This document shows positions 53,104 through 63,340 of a stretch of 64,000 nucleotides of DNA, piece after piece. The notes beneath the pieces are model-generated. The model was not told the DNA's origin. It was given only the letters and a program-made list of their open reading frames with translations, and did not search any database. Positions within the stretch are counted from its first letter, which is position 1, and each line of letters begins with the position of its first letter. The translations under genes and the position numbers were made by a program. This DNA comes from Leptodactylus fallax (lineage: Eukaryota; Chordata; Amphibia; Anura; Leptodactylidae), in contig CAMRHE010000018.1 of assembly GCA_947044405.1 (NCBI GenBank), positions 124,001 through 188,000 of the forward strand, in the 5' to 3' direction.

Positions 53104-54754
53104 CAGTCATATGAAAAAGTTTGGGCATCCCTATTAATCTTAATCATTTTTAGTTCTAAATATTTGGGTGTTTGCAACAGCCATTTCAATTTGATATATC
53201 TAATAACTGATGGACATAGTAATATTTCAGGATTGAAATGAGGTTTATTGTACTAACAGAAAATGTGCAATATGCATTAAACCAAAATTTGACCGGTGCA
53301 AAAATTTGGGTACCCTTATCATTTTATTGATTTGAATACTCCTAACTACTTTTTACTGACTTACTGAAGCACAAAATTGGTTTTGTATCCTCACTGAGCT
53401 TTGAACTTCATAGCCAGGTGTATCCAATCATGAGAAAAGGTATTTAAGGTGGCCAATTGCAAGTTGTTCTCCTATTTGAATCTCCTCTGAAGAGTGGCAT
53501 CATGGGCTCCTCAAAACAACTCTCAAATGATCTGAAAACAAAGATTGTTCAACATAGTTGTTCAGGGGAAGGATAAAAAAAGTTGTCCCAAAAATTAAAC
53601 CCGCCGTTTCCCCCGGGGGGGAAAAAAATAAAAAAATAAAAAACAAGAGGGAGATTTTTTTGTTAAGCCCAGAAGTGGCAGGCCAAGAAAAATATCAGAA
53701 AGGCAGAGAAGAAGAATGGTGAGAACAATCAAAAACAAACCACAGACCACCTCCAAAGAGCTGCAGCATCATCTTGCTGCAGATGGTGTCACTGTGCATC
53801 GGTCAACAATACAGCACACTTTGCACAAGGAGAAGCTGTGTGGGAGAGTGGTGCGAAAAAAGCCGTTTCTCTAAACCCCCCAAAAAAAAAGAGTCGCCTG
53901 AGGTATGCAAAGCACATTTGGACAAGCCAGCTTCATTTTGGAAGAAGGTCCGGTGGACTGATGAAACAAAGATTGAGTTGTTTGGTCATACAAAAAGGCG
54001 TTATGCATGGCGTCCAAAAAACACAGCATTCCAAGAAAAACACTTGCTACCCACTGTAAAATTTGGTGGAGGTTCCATCATGCTTTGGGGCTGTGTGGCC
54101 AATGCCGGCATCGGGAATCTTGTTAAAGTTGAGGGTCGCATGGATTCAACTCAGTATCAGCAGATTCTTGAGAATAATGTACAAGAATCAGTGACGAATT
54201 TGAAGTTACGCCGGGGATGGATATTTCAGCAAGACAATGATCCAAAACACAGCTCCAAATCTACTCAGGCATTCATGCAGAGGAACAATTACAATGTTCT
54301 GGAATGGCCATCCCAGTCCCCAGACCTGAATATCATTGAACATCTGTGGGATAATTTGAAGCGGGCTGTCCATGCTCGGCGACCATCAAACTTAACTGAA
54401 CTGGAATTGTTTTGTAAAGAGGAATGGTCAAAAATACCTTCATCCAGGATCCAGGAACTGATTAAAAGCTACAGGAAGATACTAGAGGCTGTTATTTTTG
54501 CAAAAGGAGGATCTACTAAATATTAATGTCACTTTTCTGTTGCGGTGCCCATACTTTTGCACCGGTCAACTTTTGGTTTAATGCATATTGCACATTTTCT
54601 GTTAGTACAATAAACCTCATTTCAATCCTGAAATATTACTGTGTCCATCAGTTATTAGATGTATCAAATTGAAATGGCTGTTGCAAACACCCAAATATTT
54701 AGAACTAAAAATGATTAAGATTAATAGGGGCGCCCAAACTTTTTCATATGACTG
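53104..54754 (+). mobile_element. Tc1-like transposon D
   Basis: 1651 bp with the same ends as copy C and TA at both sides. Most of it differs from C at scattered single positions. Three short patches (53574-53661, 53727-53741, 53866-53890) differ heavily and look smeared into A, C and G runs. Confidence 0.93.
53502..54526 (+). pseudogene. Tc1-like transposase D (N-terminal half garbled)
   Basis: The expected ATG is at 53502, but the DNA-binding half is disrupted by the smeared patches. From about 53905 the catalytic half is open: Asp 53960 (WTDETK), Asp 54233 (QQDNDPKH) and Glu 54338 (IIEHLW), DD34E spacing, ending GGSTKY at TAA 54524. The two nonsense codons of copy C are sense codons here. 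If the patches are assembly errors this gene could be intact, which cannot be decided from the sequence alone. Confidence 0.88.
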
Positions 54755-57050
54755 TATATATTGATTAAATATACTAAAAATGAAGGAGTAATTGATTCCT
54801 ACAACGTTGCATAAATTAAATTCTAAATGAAATAAAAAATAAAAAAAATTAAGTGGTCTGCCAGCAGTTTTAACCGCTTACAGATGGCTAGAGCAGTTGC
54901 ATGACCAAGAAATCAACCTTTTGATGCCCCTAGCGCAGTGATCACAAGTGCCCAGGAGCACATCTCTTTGATATCCAGTGCTTACGCTATCTTCTGTGAA
55001 TATTCTCCAGCCCCATCCTCCTGCTCTAGTGCCTATACAGGATTTGCTAGAGGCATCACTCAGGGAAGCAAGGTGGGGCTGGGAAGCATTTGGTGAAGCG
55101 AGCCTATCCGATGCCTAAGAAAAGGCCGAGTTCCTCAAAAGGAAAGTGTCACCAGGAAATGAACTATTGTTTAACTCATGATTTTATATTAAACATGTTC
55201 TTTAAGAATTTTTGATTAAGTTGTTTTTAATTTTCAATGTGATTATCTAGATTTTAAAATAATCCTAAAATTCTTGCAATTCCAACTCTTGCCACTAAAC
55301 CTGAAAATATTTGTGACTGTCTCATTGAAGTGGACTGTAGGCCATAGACAAAATGGTCTGGAACATACCCTATTGACTTCTATGTGAGCAATTTCTAGAC
55401 ATATTGTGTGACCTGTGCAAAGGTCACTGCACCGAGGGGGAGTAGATAAGCTGTGAAATCACCTAATACACAATAGCTGTGATCATCAGAGCACTGATAA
55501 GTGAGGTGGCTGCTGCAAATAAATCTCCTACAAAAAACAGAAAGTCTTGGTTTAATATTTAGCTTAGTGGTCAGAGTCAGAACTGCAAGATTTTTAGTTT
55601 TTGCTTGTTTTTTTTTTCTTTCCAAAGGGATCAAAAGGTGGCTTTATTTATGGCCATCACTGGAGGTATACTCACACTGCTGTCTCCATCCTGTACATAG
55701 TGACCTATTAAAACTGCTGACAGACTCCCTTCAAAATATGGTTGTACTGCACATTATTCCATGCCACATAAATAATATGTAAAAGCAAACAGATAAAGCA
55801 GGGTAAACAAAAAGTCCACATACAAGATATTACATAGCGTACAGAAAATTAAGCAGTCAATTAATTTGATTGTTTTTCTTAGAAAACAGTCCATGTCAAC
55901 CTAGAACACAACATAAACACTATTAACAAGAAAGCCAGTGAAATCTCCCTGTGTGGTTTACCTTTACATCAGGCGCTCTAATGAATCATAGCAACTTCAA
56001 TTACAACAGCTAAAATTAGTCTTCCCACATTCACGCTGGTCTTTAAAATGTTCCTCTAAGGTATTATTATTTTTCACAATTATACACGAGTTAAACAGTT
56101 ATCTCTGCAGTTCACAATTCATTTTGCGTTCGCACTTTCTAAATATGCTGGTTGGCTGTGAATGAAAACGTATTGTTCTTATTTAGATGGTTGATGAAGA
56201 TATTACAATTATGGAGCCTCTCTTGGCAGACATAATATACCAGACACATTAACAACACCAATCTAAACTCACCTGCAGTGTATCAAACTCAGCTCCAGAT
56301 CCCCAGAGGAAACATTTATAATTTAGAAACAGATTACCTAGAGTATATTAAATGTTCAGTTTTTCCAGCACATATAGACCACCTGGAAATAACACTCTAC
56401 TGAAATGATCAAAAGGAGTAATACTTATAAGGTCAATTTCTTTCAGAACTGTTGTCTAACAAGAAATGGCGGCCATCATGCAGTCAGTGTCTGATGGACT
56501 AGACTCAGACTGCACACTGATCCACTGGTTTTAATGGTGCAATAGAAACAACCATTTTTTAACGTATATCTTTAGTCCTTGTGAAAAAGTAGGTCCTATT
56601 TTGATCTGTTTTCTTGGATCAGCATCGCAGAATGTGCAGTCAAAGATATCCTTGAATTCCACACTGAGAACACATGGACTGATATCAAAACTTTTTTATT
56701 CTCTGATTTCTGGAGGCAACATAGAGGGTAAATGAGAAAAGGACTTTAGACTATCTGCATTCACCACTACTGACAGACCACCCTATTATAAGCCAGTTGG
56801 GTCCACCAAGTAACATTGGTGTTCATTGCAAGGTGCTCCAGTACCCCTGAAAATACCAGTGACCCGCCGAAACATGTCAAGGGCATTCACTTATTTGTTT
56901 AAATTAATAGGGTGTCTGTTTCATTAACATACAGGATGGGATGTACTGCAGTCCCCCATCCCTGAATTGCTGTCATAGTAATTTGATGCATTCATTTTGT
57001 GGTGGCAATAACTGTCATCAATACAGATATACTTGAAAGAATACAATATA
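54755..57050. other. Intronic DNA; possible conserved non-coding part at 55850-56260
   Basis: No exon. The part 55850-56260 is free of repeat words and has TTAATTTGAT, TCAATTACAAC and TGCAGTTCACAATTC motifs. Conservation was not measured. Confidence 0.35.
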
Positions 57051-57579
57051 CAGTTGTGCTAAAAACTTTACATACCCTGGCAGATTTTTTTTCAGAGAAT
57101 ATGAATGATAACACAAAAACTTTTTCTCCACTCATGGTTAGTGGTTAGTTGAAGCCATTTATTGTCAAACTTCTGTGTTTTTCTTTTTATATCATAATGA
57201 CAACCAAAAACATCAAAATGACCCTGTTAAAAAGTTCACATATCCTGGTGATTTTGGCCTGATAACATGCCCAGAAGTTGACACAAAGGGGTTTGAATGG
57301 CTACTAAAGGTAACATCCTCACCTGTGACTGTTTGCTTGTAATCAGTATGTGTGCATAAAAGAACTGGGGTATGTGAACTTTTGACCGGGGTCATTTTGA
57401 TGTTTTTGGTTGTCATTATGATTTAAAAAGAGATAACACTGAAGTTTGACAATAAATGGCCTCAACCAACCACTAACCATGAGTGGAGAAAAAGTCTTTG
57501 TGTTATCATTCATATTCTCTGAAAAAAGGCCAAAAAACCAAAAAATCTGTCGGGGTATGTAAACTTTTTAGCACAACTG
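57051..57579. mobile_element. Tc1-type MITE, 529 bp
   Basis: CAGTTGTGCTAAAAACTTTA and TAAACTTTTTAGCACAACTG are inverted terminal repeats of about 200 bp, flanked by TA (57049-57050, 57580-57581 as TA on the matching strand). Inner direct copies of TTCACATATCC / GGTATGTGAAC give the IR/DR layout. The short centre codes for no transposase, so it needs a related enzyme in trans. Confidence 0.88.
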
Positions 57580-58088
57580 TATATTAGATAGTCTAGGCCC
57601 CCCCACCCCATGTTAAAGGGGTTTCTTAGGAATAGAGCAAAAAGTTAAAAAGTTAAAAAGAATGCCAGGGTACTTTCCCTGATAAATGCCTGCATACACT
57701 TAGTAAAATGCAAGGGCTCATTTTGTCTTGAGGCCAAGAATGTTAAAAAAAAAAAAAAATGGTTGCCAAGTGTTGACCTCTTTGTAAAAGCCATCCTAGA
57801 ATGGAACCAGGAGGGGCTTCCTGCTGCTGGAGGGGGCAGGGCATATAGGATTTCTGAAACACTAAATATGGCTGCAACACAGATGGTTGCGGAGCAGCAG
57901 AGAAGAGAGGTGGTGCTGCTTCGCAACCATCTGCTGATGCTGCAGCCACAGTCAGTGCTTCAGAGCTCCATCCACCTCAACCCCTATAAACGGAGGCAGA
58001 GATTTACAAGACAAAAAGGCAAACCAGTTATTGTTCACACTGTAAGCTACTTGGATTGCTAGGAAATGTATATGTAGGAAATACTTAC
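57580..58088. other. Intronic DNA next to INPP4B exon A
   Basis: The 99-codon frame at 57763-58062 has no domain and lacks splice context. No feature is supported beyond the exon A donor at 58083-58088. Confidence 0.4.
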
Positions 58089-58298
58089 CCATTCTTCCTC
58101 ATCATATTCAGAGTGGTGAGGGATTGAATCTTGTCTGCTTATTGGGTGTGTGTTGTCCTGACCCTGGTAATCATTCTCAGTCGGGCTATTTCTCGGGTCT
58201 GTAAGCTTCTTGCTTGCACAGCCTGGCCGCGCTGTGTACAGCGCCAAGAGAGCATTGCTGATTAACTGGTCTTTAAAGGAATGAACAAACATCTCCGT
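58089..58298 (-). CDS. INPP4B: INPP4B exon A (first visible; 70 codons)
   Basis: On the minus strand a T-rich tract ending in TTTACAG precedes the exon, and the donor is TGG|GTAAGT. The 210 bp read in phase 0 at both ends, starting [12 protein letters not shown] and ending [17 protein letters not shown]. The first half is a helical, hydrophobic segment ([15 protein letters not shown]). The second half is a polar, poorly conserved linker rich in D, N, S and P, ending in an acidic cluster. No catalytic residue is expected here; in the family this is the central region between the C2 domain and the phosphatase domain. The next exon continues with DRVWANIG, which fits the family order. The exon before this one was not found in 58299-64000. 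Confidence 0.88.
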
Positions 58299-60300
58299 CT
58301 GTAAAGTGAAAAAGCACAACAAATATTAACAAACGTCACTTTATGTAAAGTATCTGCTGCGGCACATAGCGGAAATGGTTAATCAAGTCTCATGCTAGAG
58401 TGCCTCATTCATAACAGTCCACAATGTCATAAAATCTGATTTGTTCGCAGGTTAAACTGTTATGTTTTAGTATACAATTTATGGCAGCGACAAGGCTCAT
58501 AACTTACATAAGAAAAATAGATGTAGAATAATTCAGCTTTAAAGACTACCATTAACATTTCACTTAACAATTTTACTATCCAGATGGGATTGTATAAACT
58601 GTCATATGGATTGAAATAAAACGTCAGTCTAAATCCTACTAAGAAAATAATTTCATTGTGTTACGACTTCAGTGGGAAATGGTGATAAGGCGGGGAATAA
58701 GGTGCCCACGATAAGAGGTCGCTTATAGAGCAAAAGGCTAATTTATTACAATTCAATGTCCCTTGTTTCTTTATTTTTCACTTATTCACTTCAGTACTCA
58801 TCCGTGAAACACTTAAAAGGAACCTGTCAACACAGGATCACTTAGGAAATTGGTACGATGTCTTCAACCCACAACTTCTTGAAAAAGGACATTTTGATTC
58901 TTAGTTCATAGGTTTGCAGGAAAGTGTATGTGACCCTGTTTCATCAAAACACTCATTGGGGGTTTCCTAGCAGTAGAAACATTCTTCTAAACAGATCATA
59001 AGTGAACGAAAAAAAAAAATATATTTGTTGGTACTAGGAAGAAATCTCAGAATATAGATGTAGCCATCTTTATTTAAAGATAAACTTTTTTTTTTTTGTT
59101 CATGAATAGTTCAGGTGAATATAAGAAACTTTGTAATATTACCCATCAAAGAAAAATACTTCTATTTTCTATTATCTGTCTCATCTACCTCCTAAATTGG
59201 TCAATAGACTGGCTAGAACTGATACACAGATCAGGATTCCTAGAAGTCTATGGAGAGGTGATGGGGGAGAAGGAGCCCAGTAAGTGAGAACCAGACACAG
59301 GGACATGTTGCCAAAGATAATAATAAGTGTTTAGCAGTTATAGCAGGTTTTATCAATACTGATGTGAATAAAACTCTTGTGAGAAACACTTCTTACTGTA
59401 ATCTGCTACAGGACATATGTGTATTTCTGATTCTCACTCACTCCTCTTCATCCTCCCCCCTCACCTCTCAATAGACGTCTATGCACTGCAACCTGTCTTA
59501 ACTGAAGACCTATCTGGCAGTGAATTTAGCAGTTAACCAGGCAGGATAGAGCTTTTAAGAAATTATAGAAGCACTTTTCTCTGATAAGACATATTACAAA
59601 GTTTTTTTTAGATTCACCTTATCTAGTCATTTTAACACACACAAAACACATCTGAAACAGTTAGACTTTGACCTGAATCTGATATCACACTGCAGTGGGA
59701 TATCACAAAACATTAGTTAAGTTCGTCTGCAACTGTTTTCTTAACTCGCTAGCTGTGACTTCAATACATCTGTACATATCTGTTACTGAGTTCAATGGAA
59801 ACTGTGTAGATTCTAAATAAGTAGTGAGCTCCCTATGCTAGCTGCTGTAGGCAGACATCATTTATTATTTAACTGGATGGTAGTTTAAAGGGAAGCAACA
59901 AGGTAGCTCTGCATCAGAAAAACAAAACAACGTATTCCTTATATACGGCTTCCGGCAGCCACATCAGCAGATCGGTATGGAGTCTGGGTGTCGGACCCCA
60001 ACCAATCTGATACTGAAAACCTGTCCTGTGGATATTATTTTGAGATCCTGGACAACCCCTTTAATATCTTCTCCATCAGTTGCGGTCTCTGTTTAGATAG
60101 AAAAAAAAAAATAGTACTGCATGCAATACTATTCTCTACATCAAATTTCACAGAATTTGTAGGGAATGCAAAGATGGAAAGAGTCATATATATCTGTGTC
60201 TGAGGATAAATCCATCTTTCTCAATCTCTTCAAGGTGTACAAAAATGATAAGGCATGAAAAGTAGGTGCTGAGAGATAAGTAATTATGTGATGACAAAAC
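58299..60300. other. DNA upstream of INPP4B exon A, no exon found
   Basis: TTAAAAGGAACCTGTCAAC at 58814-58832 and TTTAAAGGGAAGC at 59884-59896 are T2-like edges. 59970-60062 (GGGTGTCGGACCCC... GGACAACCCCTTTAA) is the end of a frog-type repeat. No coding exon could be supported. Confidence 0.4.
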
Positions 60301-60736
60301 TTAAAGGGAGTCTATCACCTCCCCCAGGCATATTCGCCACCACATTACAAAGAACATTACAGTGATAAACAATATAACTTTGTTATATATGTAATTTTTT
60401 TAGATTTGGAGAAAAACAACTTTGATGTCTTCTGCAAATGAGGCAGTTGGTGCACTGGCCTAAAGCTCCTGGAGCACTGCTCTTGCTACTCAGACCCCTA
60501 CCATCTCCTTCATGCACCACTCCATGCAGTGAGAATTGATCCTCCCACTGCTATGACATCACCCATCCTATTTGAGCAGCAAGAGCTGAAGGCCTCATTT
60601 GTAAAAGACTTCAAAGTTGTTTTCTCCAAATTTACAAAAGTGACATACGTAACAAAGGTATGTTCTTCTTCCCTGTAATGTGCTCTGTAAGATTGTGAGC
60701 TGAATATTCTTTGGGAAGATGACAGTTTCCCTTTAA
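60301..60736. mobile_element. T2-type foldback MITE, second copy
   Basis: TTAAAGGGAGTCTATCACC starts at 60301 and GATGACAGTTTCCCTTTAA ends at 60736, with TTAA at both ends. The arms pair over long stretches (AAACAACTTTGATGTCTT with AAGACTTCAAAGTTGTTT, and GTAATGTTCTTTG-like parts). Confidence 0.78.
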
Positions 60737-61096
60737 CTATTAGCTCCTTAAAAGGGGATGTGTGACCACAAATGATTAAAATTACATAAATATATAAAAA
60801 CAGGCAGACACCTGATATAACTTGAACAAAAGCTGTGGGATTGCATATATAGTATTTGATACTGAGAGGCAACTGGTCGCCTCCCTAGGCTCTACATGTC
60901 TCATGTGCAGTATTTCCATTTCCATGGAAAAGTATAGTCAGTGGACATAAATATAATAGTGCAACAGGATAAGATTTCCTGTGACCAAAGGGACTATATA
61001 TGTGCTGTCCAAGGGTACCTTTTTCTAGTGGTGGTTGATAGTGGGGGGCATTGTTCAAGTTATGCCAGGTATCTGCCTCTTTTTGTATATGTATAT
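60737..61096. other. DNA without recognised features
   Basis: No exon or repeat terminus is supported. Confidence 0.4.
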
Positions 61097-61584
61097 TGTG
61101 AGAGTGTGAACCTAGAGGGCGCTGGTGAGCGACCCAAAGTCAGGGTTAAAAAGGTCCTCAACCACACCCATAGGTGGGGCGTCACTCCAGAGGGAGTGCA
61201 GATGGCAGGAGAGTGCTGCTGGTGACCTGCAGAGAGCAGGTAACTGTGGACCAGTTAGAGACAGACAGGTGGTCTGTCCCAGGAGAACTGGGTTCCACAA
61301 CAGACTTAGTTAAGCTCAGTGTGAGCCAGACCACTAAGAAGAAACCTCAATAAAGCTTGCCCTCAGAAGTGAGTCAGGGTTCAAGTAGTGAGGTATTGCC
61401 CTGTGTGTGGGCTAGGCTGTTTTTTTTGTTTTGTTCCTGTTATCACTTACAAGCTGAATAAAGCCATTTATTTTGGATTGCCACTACCTGATATGCTGCT
61501 TATTTGGCACCCAGTACCAACAACACCTCTGTTAAGTCCAGGAAGCGGCCACCTTTGATGCTAAACTACCTCCCCATTGTCACA
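61097..61584 (+). mobile_element. Probable solo LTR (Gypsy-like)
   Basis: TGTGAGAGTGTGAACCTAGA to CCCCATTGTCACA is 488 bp, with TGTGA...TCACA ends and ATAT at both flanks (61093-61096, 61585-61588). It holds a GC-richer first half, AATAAAG at 61350-61356 and 61459-61465, and a T/G-rich stretch after the first of these, as in an LTR with U3, R and U5. No internal retroelement DNA is attached. The Gypsy assignment is inference; the ATAT duplication could be chance in AT-rich DNA. Confidence 0.6.
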
Positions 61585-62856
61585 ATATGTATATAATGTT
61601 AACAATTTGTGGTCACACAGATAATAGATACATAATTATGTGACAATAAAATGTATCTGTCAGCGACTACATTTCCTACCTTATCCTTTTCAAAGCTATA
61701 AGAGGCATATACTGAAAGGCCTCATTGTAGGTAGGGGCACAGGCAGAAAATTACTTTACAACCCCTAACTGGCACTTGCCAAAACAATATTGTCAGAAGA
61801 GCAGGCCCCATAGTTCAGCATTATTAGGTCCTTTAAAAGATGACAGGTTCTTTTTAGAAGTGATGTCTACTGACAAACAGTGTAGTCGCAGCCAGCTAAA
61901 TAGTTGTCTCCTTTTATGACTATAATAACATCTACAGTAGGAGAGCAGACTGACGTGACAAGTTATTGTGAGTCTGAGTGACAGCAGATATCCTGGTATA
62001 AAATTCAAGACAATGTACATTATCTGAAACCCATCAAACTAGATGTCTTTGCATAAAATAAAAATGATTTGTGCAGATTGTGCGTTCGCTGTGAATAGTG
62101 GCTCAGTAATTCTTCATGATCAGAATATCTGCTCTGTAATGCTGGATGTATGAACATATGAAAAGATTTTTGGAACGGGAAAAAGCCATCCAGATCAGTG
62201 GTACAAATGCATCTAAATGGGATTTTCAGCCCAATTATCTGTAAACTGAAACCAAACTTAAATGTGCTATAAATATCTGAAGTCTTCCATTGTTTCACAC
62301 AGGCTTATCTCAAGCAATAAAAACAGAATTAGCCGGCAGATAAGGGATACAGATGTAGCAGACATCAATTTGTCTTTCAACTCAGAGGGATTTTATCACA
62401 CTGCATTGTTAATGCATCATAATAACTAGAAGATTGAGAACGGGTTTACCTACAGCCAAGGGTATACATATCATACAGAAGCCTTTGCAGTTAGTTGCCA
62501 TGCTATGGAATCCCTAAAATAAGCCGTCAAGCCCTCCTTACCCAGGATCTGGGGTGTGGTGGTGAGAGCCAATACTAGAAGGTGTCTGCTTCTCATTTTA
62601 ATACACCCTGATCTGCAGTCCTAGGCATACCTGCAGATTAAATATATTAAAGACACACACATATCTATCTTTACAGTCTATCTATCTATCTGCATACATA
62701 TGCAGATGCAGCAGAGTTAACCCGAACTTCTACAACTGCTTAAACTGCTGCAGTGTGATTTCTTCTAACAAAAACCAATGAAAAGTCATTGGAAAAAACA
62801 TTTTCAATTCATTTAAATTCCGGTTAACACATATATATGTATCCCATATACACACA
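61585..62856. other. DNA without recognised genes
   Basis: A (TATC)n stretch lies at 62678-62692. A piece of the 35195-type repeat (AAACTGCTGCAGTGTGAT, AAAACCAATGAAAAGTC) is at 62742-62790. A splice-like open segment at 62453-62520 was considered and rejected. Confidence 0.4.
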
Positions 62857-63340
62857 CAGTACTGTGCAAAAGTTTTAGACATGGAAAATGATGCAAAGTA
62901 ACAAAGCATTAAAAAAAAAGAAATGTTAATGGTTTATTTTTGTCAATTAACAAAATGAAGTGAATGAACAATAGAGAAATGTAAATCAAATCAATATTTG
63001 GTACGAACACCCTTTAGAGGAAGAGTCCTGGAAGTAATGATCAAGCCCCCACAGAGCCCTGTTCTCTTCTAGTCAATCTGGGCTTACATGAAGAGAAAAC
63101 TACATTTACAGAACATCCGTGGTTAGTTCTCAATGATGTCTTGAACAAACTTCCTGCCGAGTTCCTTCAAAATCTGTGTGCAAGTGTACCTAAAAGAATT
63201 GATGGTGTATTGATGGCAAAGGTGGTCACACCGAATATTGATGTGATTTATATTTCTTTTGTTTATTTGCTTAATTTTGTTAACCTGACAAAAGTAAACT
63301 ATTAACACTTATTATTCACACTAATTTTGAAAGCATTGTT
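62857..63340. mobile_element. Tc1-type deletion derivative, second copy
   Basis: The left terminus CAGTACTGTGCAAAAGTTTT is followed by TTTGTCAATTAACAAAATG and CAATATTTGGTACGAACACC. It then jumps to the transposase tail (PPQSP-like, SIWAYMKR, LPAEFLQ, CASVPKR). The join matches the copy at 984-3124, so the deleted form moved as such. The right end fades after TTTTGAAAGCATTG. Confidence 0.75.

Larger units (their letters stand above)
12038..58298 (-). other. INPP4B: INPP4B gene, visible central part (eight exons)
   Basis: Eight minus-strand exons form one spliced reading frame of 1116 nt (372 codons) with no stop, and every exon junction agrees in phase. INPP4B is a cytosolic phosphatase that removes the 4-phosphate from phosphatidylinositol 3,4-bisphosphate, opposing PI3K/AKT signalling. 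The assignment rests on remembered family motifs: GINEQQT followed by [16 protein letters not shown], the RQDSIPHHS linker, and [10 protein letters not shown] just before the active site. INPP4A is the main alternative, but SINQEN and FQEQ fit INPP4B better. The catalytic CX5R exon was looked for in 1-12037 and not seen, so it should lie left of the window. The N-terminal C2-domain exons should lie right of it. Visible introns are 9.4, 7.5, 1.7, 4.1, 1.7, 2.5 and 18.3 kb. Confidence 0.88.

Noticed and set aside
62453..62520. Minus-strand segment with TTTTAG at the start and TAG|GTAAAC at the end, open in one frame
   Set aside because: It would end in phase 1, whereas INPP4B exon A must be entered in phase 0, and the sequence is not one I recognise from the protein.
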